Part shown: positions 29,097-37,457 of the stretch, in pieces
Layout: each line of letters starts with the position of its first letter
Numbering within the stretch: the stretch's first letter is position 1
NCBI RefSeq assembly: GCF_001435975.1
Contig: NZ_AYYR01000112.1
Span: forward strand, 10,685 to 65,681
Direction: 5' to 3'
Origin: Secundilactobacillus collinoides DSM 20515 = JCM 1123
Lineage (GTDB): Bacteria > Bacillota > Bacilli > Lactobacillales > Lactobacillaceae
Length of the DNA stretch: 54,997 nucleotides
Notes under the pieces: generated by a model
The model's database searches: none
The model's input: only the letters and a program-made list of their open reading frames with translations
Told to the model about the DNA's origin: nothing
Position numbers and translations under genes: made by a program

Positions 29097-29146
29097 TTTA
29101 TGCTCATCCGTTCTTTGATTGAATGGTAAAAGTGTAGCACAAGGCA

Positions 29147-29175
29147 GGGCGTGGAACAAGGCGTTTCGGCTCGAG
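29147..29175 (+). repeat. Payload-less (solo) form of the nested-palindrome element
   Basis: The left flank GGCGTGGAACAAGGCG is joined directly to the right flank TTTCGGCTCGA, with no stem or loop between them. Confidence 0.6.
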
Positions 29176-29262
29176 GATAAGTATGCGTTTGGATCTTTGG
29201 GTAGTACGATTTTGGATCTACTTAGAGCGTAAAGTCAACTTCTAGATTCGATTCAAACACAT

Positions 29263-29295
29263 AAAAAGCGACATGCTGACGCATGCCGCTTTTCC
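29263..29295 (-). terminator. Terminator in tandem unit 1
   Basis: The minus strand reads AAAAGCGGCATGC - GTCA - GCATGTCGCTTTTT. Confidence 0.8.
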
Positions 29296-29397
29296 TTATA
29301 TTGTGGTTCTCTTTTAACTAGCCGAAACGTGTTCCAGAAGTGGTAGGGTGCTAACGCAACCTAAACGCCCTTCTTCCACACTCTGGGTCAAGAACCT
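29263..29397 (-). repeat. Tandem element-terminator unit 1
   Basis: Read on the minus strand, the unit has the flank AGAGTGTGGAAGAAGGGCG, a short GTTGCGTTAGCAAC-like payload, the right flank GAACACGTTTCGGCTAG, and a terminator (29263-29295). The payload has lost part of the stem AGGGTGC/GCACCCT that is intact in unit 2. Confidence 0.8.
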
Positions 29398-29430
29398 AAA
29401 AAGTAGCATGCTGATGCATGCCGTTTTTCC
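29398..29430 (-). terminator. Terminator in tandem unit 2
   Basis: The minus strand reads AAAACGGCATGC - ATCA - GCATGCTACTTTTT, with small changes from the other two copies. Confidence 0.75.
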
Positions 29431-29538
29431 TTATATTGTGATTCTCTTTTATCTAGCCGAACCGTGTTCCAGAAGTGGCAGGGTGCTACCACATAAGCAC
29501 CCTAAACGCCCTTCTTCCACACTCTGGGTCAAGAACCT
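29398..29538 (-). repeat. Tandem element-terminator unit 2
   Basis: This unit has the same order as unit 1 and about 90% identity by eye. The payload stem is AGGGTGC/GCACCCT around TTATGTGGTA. Its terminator is at 29398-29430. Confidence 0.8.
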
Positions 29539-29571
29539 AAAAAGCAGCATGCTGACGCATGCCGCTTTTCC
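29539..29571 (-). terminator. Terminator in tandem unit 3, nearest to prs
   Basis: The minus strand reads AAAAGCGGCATGC - GTCA - GCATGCTGCTTTTT. The 13-base arms are complementary apart from one G-U pair. Confidence 0.85.
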
Positions 29572-29724
29572 TTATATTATGGTTCTCTTTTATCTAGCCG
29601 AAACGTGTTCCAGAAGGCTGAGGGCTACTGCATAAGCAACTCTGTCCCAAAAATCCAAGCCCGGGATTTTCGGGACAGAGTTGCTTATGCTCCGCCCTCA
29701 AAGCGCCTTCTTCCACACTCTACT
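29539..29724 (-). repeat. Tandem element-terminator unit 3 with full nested payload
   Basis: The flank AGAGTGTGGAAGAAGGCGC is followed by the outer stem AAGGC-(GCTT)-TGAGGGC / GCCCTCA-GCCTT, the inner stem GCATAAGCAACTCTGTCCC and its complement, and the inner loop GAAAATCCCGGGCTTGGATT. The right flank is GAACACGTTTCGGCTAG. It starts at the prs stop codon. The terminator follows at 29539-29571. Confidence 0.85.
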
Positions 29725-30697
29725 CTGCTCCATGAAACCTATTATGAAACAATGGGCTCACTGGCTTATTCTCATAGATGCGCTTGATGGCATCGCCAAT
29801 CAGCGGTCCTACAGAGATCTGTTTTAGCTTATCGATTTGTTTTTCTTTTGGTAACTGAATAGAGTCGGTGACCACCAATTGTTTGATTGGTGAGTTAGCG
29901 ATTCTTTCGATTGCTGGACCTGATAGAACTGGGTGGGTACAGCTTGCATACACTTCAGAAGCACCCGCATCCATCAAGGCCTGCGCACCTAACGTAATGG
30001 TGCCGGCAGTGTCGATCATGTCATCGATCATGATGCAACGTTTGCCCTTTACATCACCAATAATGTTCATAATCTCGGCCACGTTTGCTCTTGGACGCCG
30101 CTTATCAATGATTGCAATCGGTGCCTTCAAGAATTCAGCTAAGGCCCGGGCCCGCGTCACACCACCATGGTCAGGAGAAACCACAACGGCATCTTTATCT
30201 ATGCCATGGTTAATGAAGTAATCCGCCAATAGCGGTGCACCCATCAAATGGTCAACAGGCACATCGAAAAATCCTTGAATCTGCGCAGCGTGCAAGTCCA
30301 GTGCGACGACTCGCGTAATGCCGGCTGTTTCCAACATATTTGCGACCAATTTTGCAGTAATTGGTTCGCGTGAGCGTGCCTTTCTGTCCTGACGTGCGTA
30401 ACCGTAGTACGGAATGACCACATTAATGGTTTCCGCACTTGCCCGACGCAACGCATCAACCATAATCAGCAGTTCCATTAAATTATCGTTAACGGGAGCT
30501 GATGTGGATTGGATGACATAGACGTGACAACCACGAATACTTTCCTCAATGTTAATCCGAATTTCACCATCACTAAACCGGTCAACTGATGTTTTTCCTA
30601 AGTCCACGCCAACTTCATCGGCAATGCGTTGGGCGAGCGGCTTATTGGAATTTAACGCAAAGATTTTCAACTTTGGGTCATTATATTTTTCTGACAT
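29720..30697 (-). CDS. prs: Ribose-phosphate pyrophosphokinase
   Basis: This 325-aa enzyme makes PRPP from ribose 5-phosphate and ATP for purine, pyrimidine, NAD, His and Trp synthesis. [35 protein letters not shown] and the PRPP loop [13 protein letters not shown] are intact. The ATG at 30697 has GGAGG six bases upstream; 11 extra codons in the open frame are not used. The stop TAG is the first codon of the downstream repeat (TAGAGTGTGG). The last residues (FHNRFHGAE) may reflect this junction. Three tandem terminators follow. Confidence 0.97.
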   Translation of the reverse strand: MSEKYNDPKLKIFALNSNKPLAQRIADEVGVDLGKTSVDRFSDGEIRINIEESIRGCHVYVIQSTSAPVNDNLMELLIMVDALRRASAETINVVIPYYGYARQDRKARSREPITAKLVANMLETAGITRVVALDLHAAQIQGFFDVPVDHLMGAPLLADYFINHGIDKDAVVVSPDHGGVTRARALAEFLKAPIAIIDKRRPRANVAEIMNIIGDVKGKRCIMIDDMIDTAGTITLGAQALMDAGASEVYASCTHPVLSGPAIERIANSPIKQLVVTDSIQLPKEKQIDKLKQISVGPLIGDAIKRIYENKPVSPLFHNRFHGAE

Positions 30698-30728
30698 GGG
30701 ATCCTCCAAATGGCTTATTTCTAACTTC

Positions 30729-30758
30729 ATTTTATGCTATTTACAATCGTCATGGCAA
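30729..30758 (-). promoter_or_regulatory. Promoter of prs
   Basis: TTGCCA and TAAAAT are separated by 18 bases on the minus strand, in the 72-base gap after glmU. Confidence 0.6.
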
Positions 30759-30769
30759 GTTTTTATTAC

Positions 30770-32152
30770 TTATTCGTTTTCTGGGTCGTACGGCAGCTTC
30801 TTAAAGTAGCCCGGTTTGTTCGTTTGACGGGCACGTGCGATGGCCATATCATACTGTTCGACCTCGTCCGTGATCGTTGAACCAGCAGCGATAAAGGAAT
30901 GGTCTGCAACGGTGAGTGGTGCCACCAAATTGGAATTACTGCCGATAAAGGCGTCATCCCCAACAGTAGTATCGTGCTTGTGGGCCCCGTCGTAGTTTAC
31001 AAAGACCACCCCGCAGCCAACGTTGATCCGTTTACCCAGGTGGGCGTTGCCAACATAGGTCAAGTGGCCGACCTTGGTGCCCTCGTCAATCGTGGCCTTC
31101 TTTACTTCAACAAAGTTGCCAAGGTGCACTTTCGGTCCAATCTTTGATTCAGGGCGCAAGTGGCTCATTGGGCCAATGTTGCTGCCCTCGTCCATTTCGG
31201 AATCCTCAATGTAAGAAGAGGTGACGGTCACGTTGTTATGAATGGTCGAATCATGGATTTCTGAGTGGGCGCCGATAAAACAGTCATCCCCAATCACCGT
31301 CTTGCCCTTCAGCAAAACGCCGGGTTCGATAATCGTGTCAGCACCAATTTTAACGTCCACGTCGATATAGGTGTCCTCAGGGTTGATCAACGTCACGCCA
31401 TTGCGCATGTGTGCTTCGTTGATTCGACGCTGCATGACCTTGGTAGCCTTGGACAATGCCACCCGGTCGTTAACGCCCATCGATTCCTCAAAATCGTTCA
31501 TCCGGTATGCGGCCACAATGTCGCCCCGGTTCTTCAAAATTTCGATCACATCGGTGAGGTAGTATTCACCCTGAGCGTTATCATTTTTAATTTCGTGCAA
31601 GGCTGCGAACAGTGCCTTGTTATCAAAAACGTAAACACCAGTGTTGATCTCGTCAATTTCTTGTTCCTTTTCACTGGCGTCCTTTTGTTCAACGATTTTT
31701 TCAACGATGCCAACCTCGTTGCGCACGATTCGACCGTAACCAGTCGGGTCTGGCGCCTTAGACGTCAAGACCGTGGCCATCGCTTTTTTTGCTTCGTGAT
31801 ATTTAAAGAGATTTTCAAAGGTCTGGGCTTGAAAAAGCGGCGTGTCGCCACTGACAACTAACGTGGTGCCATCCTGATTCTTCAGCAACGGTTCTGTCTG
31901 TAAAACGGCATGGCCTGTTCCAAGCTGTTCTTTTTGTAAAACATACTCGGTGCGGTCATGCAACGTGTCTTCGACTTTTTCGGCACCATAACCGACAACG
32001 GTCACGATTCGATCCATGTTGGTTTTTTCAACCTGGGTCAACACGTGATCCACCATGGAACGACCACAAACTTTGTGAAGAACTTTGTACAGTTTGGACT
32101 TCATCCGGGTACCCTTACCAGCAGCTAAAATAATTGTATTTCTCGTGCTCAT
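30770..32152 (-). CDS. glmU: Bifunctional GlmU (GlcN-1-P acetyltransferase / UDP-GlcNAc pyrophosphorylase)
   Basis: This 460-aa two-domain enzyme makes UDP-GlcNAc, the substrate of MurA. The uridyltransferase half begins with [11 protein letters not shown] (residues 9-19). The C-terminal left-handed beta-helix carries hexapeptide repeats from about 255, with [12 protein letters not shown] and [10 protein letters not shown]. It follows purR by 18 bases. GGAG lies 14 bases before the ATG, an unusually long distance. An in-frame ATT lies closer, but I keep the ATG, which fits the family N terminus. Linkage purR-glmU-prs is conserved in Firmicutes. Confidence 0.96.
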   Translation of the reverse strand: MSTRNTIILAAGKGTRMKSKLYKVLHKVCGRSMVDHVLTQVEKTNMDRIVTVVGYGAEKVEDTLHDRTEYVLQKEQLGTGHAVLQTEPLLKNQDGTTLVVSGDTPLFQAQTFENLFKYHEAKKAMATVLTSKAPDPTGYGRIVRNEVGIVEKIVEQKDASEKEQEIDEINTGVYVFDNKALFAALHEIKNDNAQGEYYLTDVIEILKNRGDIVAAYRMNDFEESMGVNDRVALSKATKVMQRRINEAHMRNGVTLINPEDTYIDVDVKIGADTIIEPGVLLKGKTVIGDDCFIGAHSEIHDSTIHNNVTVTSSYIEDSEMDEGSNIGPMSHLRPESKIGPKVHLGNFVEVKKATIDEGTKVGHLTYVGNAHLGKRINVGCGVVFVNYDGAHKHDTTVGDDAFIGSNSNLVAPLTVADHSFIAAGSTITDEVEQYDMAIARARQTNKPGYFKKLPYDPENE

Positions 32153-32170
32153 TTTACCAATTAAGTCTCC

Positions 32171-33016
32171 TTATTTTTTTAATTCACTCATGCGGTCAGT
32201 CGTGAAAATCTGATCACCAAAGTTCCCTGGGGTGACTTCAACGTGGTCAGTTGTAGCGTCAATCTTCAATATTGACGTATAATCCGGCACCTTTGATTTA
32301 CCTTCAAAGGCTCCTTCAGCAAAGACGGCAACCCCAACAACTGTGGAGTTGAATTCTTTAACAAGGGACTGCATCCCACCGATGGTGCCGCCGCCCTTCA
32401 TAAAGTCATCTACGATCAAGACCCGTGAACCCGGTTTTAGACTCCGAGTCGACAAGGCCATCTTTTCAATGCGTTGGCTGGACCCTGAGACATAGTTGAC
32501 ACTCACGGTCGAGCCTTCGGTAATTTGTGAATCGTGCCGGACGATCACAAACGGTACGTTCAACGATTCTGCAACGCCCTGGGCAATTGGAATCCCCTTG
32601 GTGGCTACCGTCATAACAGCATCCACCGTTTCGTGGAGATACTGGGTAGCGACAATGCGACCGACCTGTCTTAAAACATTTGGCCGACCCAGCAGGTCAG
32701 ACATGTACACATAGCCGCCTGGCAGGAAACGACTCTCCTCAGATAAGGCGGTGATCATCTCATTGACAAACTGGTTGGCTTCATTCTTGGTGATGTACGG
32801 AATGAACCGTGCGCCACCCGCAGCACCAGGAACAGTTTCTAATAACCCTGTCCCGCGCGTGCGGAATGTCCGTTTTAAAATGGTTAAATCTTCACTGATT
32901 GAAGACTTAGCTGACTCATAACGTTCCGAAAAAAAGGTCAACGAAACTAACTGATGTGGCCGTTCTAATAGGTACCGGGTCATATCAATTAGCCGGTCGC
33001 TTCTTCTGACTTTCAC
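32171..33016 (-). CDS. purR: Purine operon regulator PurR
   Basis: This 281-aa regulator has an N-terminal winged helix (KVRRSDRLIDMTRYLLERP to about 75) and a C-terminal phosphoribosyltransferase-like domain with the PRPP loop VLIVDDFMKGGGT. In Bacillus it represses pur genes, with PRPP as the antagonist; in Lactococcus it activates them. The GTG at 33016 is chosen because GGGAGG lies eight bases upstream and the family starts MKxRRSxRL. The open frame extends 16 codons further without support. It is the first gene of purR-glmU. Confidence 0.94.
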   Translation of the reverse strand: MKVRRSDRLIDMTRYLLERPHQLVSLTFFSERYESAKSSISEDLTILKRTFRTRGTGLLETVPGAAGGARFIPYITKNEANQFVNEMITALSEESRFLPGGYVYMSDLLGRPNVLRQVGRIVATQYLHETVDAVMTVATKGIPIAQGVAESLNVPFVIVRHDSQITEGSTVSVNYVSGSSQRIEKMALSTRSLKPGSRVLIVDDFMKGGGTIGGMQSLVKEFNSTVVGVAVFAEGAFEGKSKVPDYTSILKIDATTDHVEVTPGNFGDQIFTTDRMSELKK

Positions 33017-33062
33017 TTTGTTTCCTCCCATAATACAATACGTTGGATTTAAACTCTTATCC

Positions 33063-33087
33063 ATTTTAGCATAAACGTTCGTGTTTT
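33063..33087 (-). promoter_or_regulatory. purR promoter with possible PurBox
   Basis: The minus strand has TGC-TAAAAT (33071-33063). Just upstream is AACACGAACGTTTATG, whose CGAAC core resembles the PurBox (consensus AWWWCCGAACWWT). Only part of the consensus is matched, so autoregulation is a weak suggestion. Confidence 0.35.
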
Positions 33088-33391
33088 ACGCTACTAATCC
33101 GCTAATCTCATGATTTTATCACCGGATTTTTTTCTAAATCCGGCTTTAGGTGCCGTATTGGTGTCAAGTTGGCGCTGTGAACCTCACTTTTTGATTATTC
33201 TGCAAGTCACCTCACACTGTCCATGAAGCCGGTCACGGGTGCCATAACACTCCCAAAACCAGTTGAAAGAACGGCGGCGTTCAGCTAAGAATCAGTTCCG
33301 CAGGCCGATTTTTCCAATGATCGCCGCCCCAATTAACCAGCCTGTCCGCTAAACACAACTATCATACCTTGATGCACATTATGTGAGAAAC
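33088..33391. other. Gene-free stretch between purR and the zinc permease gene
   Basis: A small hairpin CCGGATTT-TTTTCT-AAATCCGG lies at 33122-33143. Otherwise I see no gene, element copy or regulatory site that I can support. Confidence 0.4.
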
Positions 33392-33425
33392 AAAAAGGAC
33401 TCAGCGCAAAATGCGTTCAGTCCTA
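33392..33425 (-). terminator. Terminator of the zinc ABC operon
   Basis: The minus strand has AGGACT paired with AGTCCT and an inner CGC/GCG, followed by TTTTTG. Confidence 0.7.
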
Positions 33426-33443
33426 GGAGATTTTATCAGGCCA

Positions 33444-34235
33444 TTAACTTCGGACCCGGTTGTACATCAGTGCGCTGAAGTAGCAGATCACTTCGATAAC
33501 GCTGATAAAGAAACTAACCGGCCAATTGGTCACGTAACTGAGGTACAGTCCTAACCAGACCCCCAGCAGCGCAAATACCACAGCCAGACCCGCCATTGCG
33601 CCTACCGAGTGGACAAAATATTTTGCTGCAGCAGCTGGCAACGTCAGCAAAATAAAAATCAGCAGTGAGCCGACGATTTGTGCTGCGACACTGACTGAAA
33701 AGGCCAGCAGAACTAAAAAGATAACGGATAGCGTGCGTGTCCATAATCCTTCTACACGGGCACCAATTGGGTCAAATGAATCAAATTTCAAGAAGCGGTA
33801 GATCACCAGCAGACAAATCAGCACCCCCGCCGAAAGTAACGACATCTGAATCACATTTTGGCGACTGATACCGATAACACTCCCAAACAAAATTCCGGTC
33901 GCATAACTGGCATTGCTGTTCGCCAGCGACAAGAACAAAATGCCCAGCCCAATTGCCAACGCAGAGATAGCTGTTATCGAATTCTCACGACGAGAAGACT
34001 TAGCGCCCAGTTCACCGACGCCAATCGAACTGATCGTTGTGAACAGCAGCATGCCATTCAGTGCCTGCCAGCCCATGAAGATACCAAACGCAGCACCGGC
34101 AAAGCCAATCTCGGATAGTGTATGGGTTAGGAAAGACATGTTTCTGGCAATCACGAAAACGCCCATGATACCGGAAATAATTGCAATTAACGTCCCTGCC
34201 ATGTAGGCGTTTTGCATAAACGGGTAACTAAACAT
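33444..34235 (-). CDS. znuB: Metal (probably zinc) ABC transporter permease
   Basis: This 263-aa protein has eight or nine membrane segments and belongs to the ABC-3 family (ZnuB/AdcB/MntB). NMSFLTHTLSEIGFAGAAFG is the conserved cytoplasmic loop that meets the ATPase. Its ATG overlaps the end of the ATPase gene by eight bases. Zinc is preferred over manganese because a Zur-type box precedes the operon. The substrate-binding lipoprotein gene is not present here and must be elsewhere. Confidence 0.88.
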   Translation of the reverse strand: MFSYPFMQNAYMAGTLIAIISGIMGVFVIARNMSFLTHTLSEIGFAGAAFGIFMGWQALNGMLLFTTISSIGVGELGAKSSRRENSITAISALAIGLGILFLSLANSNASYATGILFGSVIGISRQNVIQMSLLSAGVLICLLVIYRFLKFDSFDPIGARVEGLWTRTLSVIFLVLLAFSVSVAAQIVGSLLIFILLTLPAAAAKYFVHSVGAMAGLAVVFALLGVWLGLYLSYVTNWPVSFFISVIEVICYFSALMYNRVRS

Positions 34236-34923
34236 TGTTCATTTTCCCCACCTTTTCATCTGTTAAATCCGTAATTAATCCCGACTCGTAGTGGTTGGGT
34301 TTTAAAAACAAGTAACTATCAGCATACTGGCGTGCCAGTGGAATATCATGAGTGATGAAGATCACCGTGAGTTTCTGTTCCTGGTTGATCTGTTTGACCA
34401 GTGTCAGCAGTTCATTTTTCGCAATTGGATCCAGACTTGCCGTCGACTCATCAAGAATCAGCAAGTTGGGTTCATCTAATAACGCCTGGGCAAGGTAAGC
34501 CTTTTGCTTTTCACCGCCAGAAGCCTCTCCCAACGGTCGCTTACAAACATCTACAAGACCTGTTTCGGCAAGAATCTGACGGACCCGGCGCTTCTCTTCA
34601 CGAGAACGCCACGGTAATTTAAAACCAGCTTGATTCAGACTGACAAAGTCTTCAATGGAGAGCGGGTATTCCATGTCGATGTTGCGAAACTGCGGCACAT
34701 ACCCTACATTAACCGCCTGTCGGTTGGGCAGGAATTCAACGCTGCCGGATGTCGGTTTAAGTTCCTGCAGCACCATGCGCATCAGCGTGGTCTTGCCCAC
34801 GCCGTTTTCACCAACAATACTTAAAAAGGTGCCGGTTGTCAGGTTATAGTTCAAGTGTGAAAACACTGGTTTATCAGGAAACGAAAACGATAAGTCGTTC
34901 AGTTTCAAAATGGTATCAGCCAT
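34228..34923 (-). CDS. znuC: Metal (probably zinc) ABC transporter ATP-binding protein
   Basis: This 231-aa ATPase has Walker A GENGVGKTT (about 37-45), the signature ASGGEKQ, Walker B LLILDESTASLD and the switch histidine in IFITHD. It energises the permease encoded directly downstream with an eight-base overlap. GAAGGGGG lies about ten bases before the ATG. The 5' leader holds a Zur-type box over the start site and a small terminator-like hairpin (34955-34984). Confidence 0.9.
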   Translation of the reverse strand: MADTILKLNDLSFSFPDKPVFSHLNYNLTTGTFLSIVGENGVGKTTLMRMVLQELKPTSGSVEFLPNRQAVNVGYVPQFRNIDMEYPLSIEDFVSLNQAGFKLPWRSREEKRRVRQILAETGLVDVCKRPLGEASGGEKQKAYLAQALLDEPNLLILDESTASLDPIAKNELLTLVKQINQEQKLTVIFITHDIPLARQYADSYLFLKPNHYESGLITDLTDEKVGKMNNV

Positions 34924-34954
34924 TTCCAGATGGCCCCCTTCAGTTAAAATTAAG

Positions 34955-34984
34955 CAATAAAAAAATAGCGCCGAAATGCTATTT
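34955..34984 (-). terminator. Terminator-like hairpin in the zinc-operon leader
   Basis: The minus strand reads AAATAGC - ATTTCGGC - GCTATTT followed by TTTTATT. It lies between the predicted start site (about 35007) and the ATG of the ATPase gene, so it could attenuate the operon. Confidence 0.45.
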
Positions 34985-34992
34985 AATTGTTT

Positions 34993-35011
34993 AATCGTAA
35001 TGATTACTATT
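34993..35011. promoter_or_regulatory. Zur-type operator
   Basis: AATCGTAAT-G-ATTACTATT is a 9-1-9 inverted repeat. One half matches the Bacillus Zur box half-site AATCGTAAT fully and the other misses one position. It covers the predicted start site of the zinc transporter operon. Confidence 0.8.
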
Positions 35012-35013
35012 TT

Positions 35014-35041
35014 ATTTTAAAGCAAGTGTGAAAATTGTCAA
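35014..35041 (-). promoter_or_regulatory. Promoter of the zinc ABC operon
   Basis: TTGACA and TAAAAT are 16 bases apart on the minus strand, immediately upstream of the Zur-type box. Confidence 0.8.
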
Positions 35042-35048
35042 GGGTTTT

Positions 35049-35325
35049 CTAAAGAGCGTGGAACAAGGCGATTAGAGGGCGGAGCAGAAGCAACTCTGGG
35101 CAGAAAAGCCCGGGCCTGGATTTTGTGCCCAGAGTTGCTTCCGCAGCAGCCCTCTGCCTTGCGGAACGCGTTTCAGCACAGTAGCTTAAAACCACGTTGC
35201 AAACATTGCAAAAGCAAATATACCTAGCGAAAAGGCCACATCGCAAACCCGCATAAACCAGATAACTCAAAGAATCCTACTTAAGGATAAGTTGCAAAAG
35301 TTGCTTCCACATTAGCACGTGGATC
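35049..35325 (+). repeat. Nested-palindrome element, long subtype
   Basis: The flank AGAGCGTGGAACAAGGCG leads to the outer stem AAGGC-(GATT)-AGAGGGC / GCCCTCT-GCCTT, the inner stem GAAGCAACTCTGGGCA and its complement, and the inner loop GAAAAGCCCGGGCCTGGATT. The right flank is GGAACGCGTTTCAGCA. A 3' extension (CCACGTTGCAAACATTGC onward, to AGTTGCTTCCACATTAGC) matches the copy at 6216-6412. Confidence 0.85.
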
Positions 35326-35357
35326 GTGGAAACATTACCACACCAGTTTTCTTTTTC

Positions 35358-36284
35358 TTACACATGTTCATCCAAGAAATCGCTGACCGTCTGCCAATAG
35401 CGATCACTATCATTGCTATAGGCCTGGACGTGATTTGCCGTTGGATCAACGTAACGTTGTTTCGGTCCCTGCAAAGCGCGATATAAAACATCAACATCTT
35501 TAACCGGGACGACCTCATCCTTCTCGCCGTGAATGAGTAAAACAGGAATATCCGATTTCTGCAGTTGTTCGCCAATGTTTTCTTCCACCCACCGAGTCCC
35601 TGTTTTGAGTTGGGAAATCCGGTCAGCAATTTGAACCAATGGGAATGTTGGCAGATGATACTGTGTTCGAACGATGTGTTTTGCCATTTGATAGACCGAT
35701 TGGAAACCAGAGTCAGCAACGACTGCTTTGACATTGTCTGGTAACCCTTCTCCAGTCGCGGCCATCACAGTCGCAGCCCCCATGCTGATACCCATCAAAA
35801 CAATTTCAACATCGTTACCAAGGGTCGTGATGACTTGATTGATCCAAGCTTGATAATCTAGCCGGTCTGTCCAACCAAACCCGATAGTGTGACCGCCTGA
35901 TTCACCCTGTGCCCGGGCATCTGGCATTAAAACATGGTAATCATGTTCGTGGAACCAACGCGCATACGGAATCATTTGTTCCCGAGCGTGGTTGATTCCG
36001 TGTGCGAGGATCACAATCTTGCGGTGATCGGATTTTGCGGGAATAAAGCTTGCCCGTAACAAAAGACCATCCGCGGAATTCAACCGCCATTCAACGAGCG
36101 GTTGCTTCACATACCACACATTATCTTCCGGCGTGTTTTCTGCAATTGCGAGTTCCTTGCATTTTTCCTTTTGCCGATTGGTCACATGGGTTGCCTGCTC
36201 ATAGGCCAACCAACTTGCTCCGATCATGCTGACTGCACTACCGGCAACTGCTGCTGCCGTCACTTTTAACCATTTTGCTGTCAT
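35358..36284 (-). CDS. Membrane-anchored alpha/beta hydrolase
   Basis: This 308-aa protein has an N-terminal hydrophobic anchor (about 5-28) and an extracellular-looking alpha/beta hydrolase domain. The oxyanion region is LAHGINHAREQM, the nucleophile elbow is GISMGAA, the acid is in HGEKDEVVP and the catalytic histidine is in ANHVQAY. Substrates of this family (serine aminopeptidase S33-like lipases/esterases) are varied. AAGGAAG, overlapping the ispE stop, lies six bases before the ATG at 36284. It is therefore cotranscribed with ispE. Confidence 0.85.
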   Translation of the reverse strand: MTAKWLKVTAAAVAGSAVSMIGASWLAYEQATHVTNRQKEKCKELAIAENTPEDNVWYVKQPLVEWRLNSADGLLLRASFIPAKSDHRKIVILAHGINHAREQMIPYARWFHEHDYHVLMPDARAQGESGGHTIGFGWTDRLDYQAWINQVITTLGNDVEIVLMGISMGAATVMAATGEGLPDNVKAVVADSGFQSVYQMAKHIVRTQYHLPTFPLVQIADRISQLKTGTRWVEENIGEQLQKSDIPVLLIHGEKDEVVPVKDVDVLYRALQGPKQRYVDPTANHVQAYSNDSDRYWQTVSDFLDEHV

Positions 36285-36295
36285 CTTGCACTTCC

Positions 36296-37147
36296 TTATA
36301 ACGAGCGAACCAAGTACGCCTCGGAACAAAAACCCCGAATACTATTAAAGACGCGGTTTGCTCGTGATTGTTTGTTAAAAATTGAAAATACTGTCGGACC
36401 GGTTCCGCTCATAAGCGCACACGGCGCACCATAAGCCTTCATCCGGGATTTGATTTGTCTGATCTCCGGGTAACGCCCTGCCGAAATTGGTTCAAGGGCG
36501 TTGCCCACAGTCGCCACCAGTTGTTGGTAGCTGCCCGCATCAATGGCATTTAGTAGCCCTTCAATGTCGGGGTGTTCCAGCGATTCGTACTCGATTTGAC
36601 GCAGAATACTTGGGGTCGAAACGCTGACGTTGGGTTTAGCCAACACTAACCACATCGGGTCCAAAGTCGGCTCTAAAACACGAATCTGTTCACCATATCC
36701 GGTCACGTGAGCCGTTTGACTGTACACGCAGTACGGAACGTCTGAATCAACTCGCAGACCAATTGTTGCCAACTGTTGGCGCGATAGCCCAAGTGCCCAT
36801 AGTTTGTTTAACGCGCGCAGCACTGCTGCCGCATCTGATGAGCCACCCCCTAATCCCGCCGCGACGGGAATATTTTTCTTGATTCTAATTGCCGCGCCAC
36901 GCTTCACGTGACACGTTCGTTGCAGCAGTGTCGCTGCCTGATACGCCAGGTTGCGCTGGTCGCTTGGAAGAAATCCCGAATCAGACGTCACTTTAATGTT
37001 CTGACTGCCGGTATCAAGGACCTCCACATAATCAGCCAAATCGATTGAAGTCATCACCATATTCCATTCTGGCATGCCATCATCATGGCGAAACGTGGTA
37101 TCCAGCCCAAGGTTGACCTTGGCTGCTGCTTTTTCCACTATTTTCAT
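36296..37147 (-). CDS. ispE: 4-diphosphocytidyl-2-C-methyl-D-erythritol kinase homologue (IspE, GHMP kinase)
   Basis: This 283-aa GHMP kinase has Lys10 in KAAAKVNLGL, the ATP loop IPVAAGLGGGSSDAAA and a C-terminal SGTGPTVFS. By family it would phosphorylate CDP-methylerythritol in the MEP pathway. Lactobacilli normally make isoprenoids by the mevalonate route, and mvaA is in this same window. The substrate loop reads DSDVPYCVYSQTAHVTGYG, where MEP kinases usually have GSDVPF and GGTA. A changed or lost substrate is therefore possible. AGGTGAG lies seven bases before the ATG at 37147, and a TATAAT promoter precedes it. Confidence 0.85.
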   Translation of the reverse strand: MKIVEKAAAKVNLGLDTTFRHDDGMPEWNMVMTSIDLADYVEVLDTGSQNIKVTSDSGFLPSDQRNLAYQAATLLQRTCHVKRGAAIRIKKNIPVAAGLGGGSSDAAAVLRALNKLWALGLSRQQLATIGLRVDSDVPYCVYSQTAHVTGYGEQIRVLEPTLDPMWLVLAKPNVSVSTPSILRQIEYESLEHPDIEGLLNAIDAGSYQQLVATVGNALEPISAGRYPEIRQIKSRMKAYGAPCALMSGTGPTVFSIFNKQSRANRVFNSIRGFCSEAYLVRSL

Positions 37148-37229
37148 GAGTGCTCTCACCTAAATTCTCGAAAAGGTCGCCCCTTATTGTCATGTGTCGT
37201 ACTGGGACACCTTCATAGTAATTACTGAT

Positions 37230-37259
37230 ATTATACTCGAAACCGGCGTTAAATGACAA
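37230..37259 (-). promoter_or_regulatory. Promoter of ispE
   Basis: TTGTCA and TATAAT are 18 bases apart on the minus strand. Confidence 0.7.
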
Positions 37260-37457
37260 AACTTGCTGGCAACTTCAGCGATAATTTAGGAATAACCTTG
37301 ATGGTAGGCTATTACAAAACGATTCATTGCCGATTCTTCACGATGCTTTATTTACTGAATTCGACAACCTAATAAGGTGGCAGCCTCAGCGTATAGGTAC
37401 TAAACGACAACAAAAATCCAACAGAATGCGGTAGCGCCATATTTTAAAAAAAGCAAA
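37260..37457. other. Short gene-free stretch between ispE and veg
   Basis: I see no gene, element copy or strong hairpin between the ispE promoter and the veg terminator. Confidence 0.4.

Noticed and set aside
29097-29159. Upstream 21-codon extension of the DUF3899 gene
   Set aside because: It begins inside a solo repeat copy and has no ribosome binding site.
29348-29635. 95-codon plus-strand ORF over the tandem units
   Set aside because: It is created by the repeated DNA itself, runs against the terminators, and has no ribosome binding site.
29263-29724. Possible CRISPR array
   Set aside because: The repeats are 135-186 bases long and themselves structured; there are no short unique spacers and no cas genes.
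35049-35270. 73-codon ORF opposite the long element copy
   Set aside because: It is composed of the palindrome and its extension, and no ribosome binding site or family is seen.
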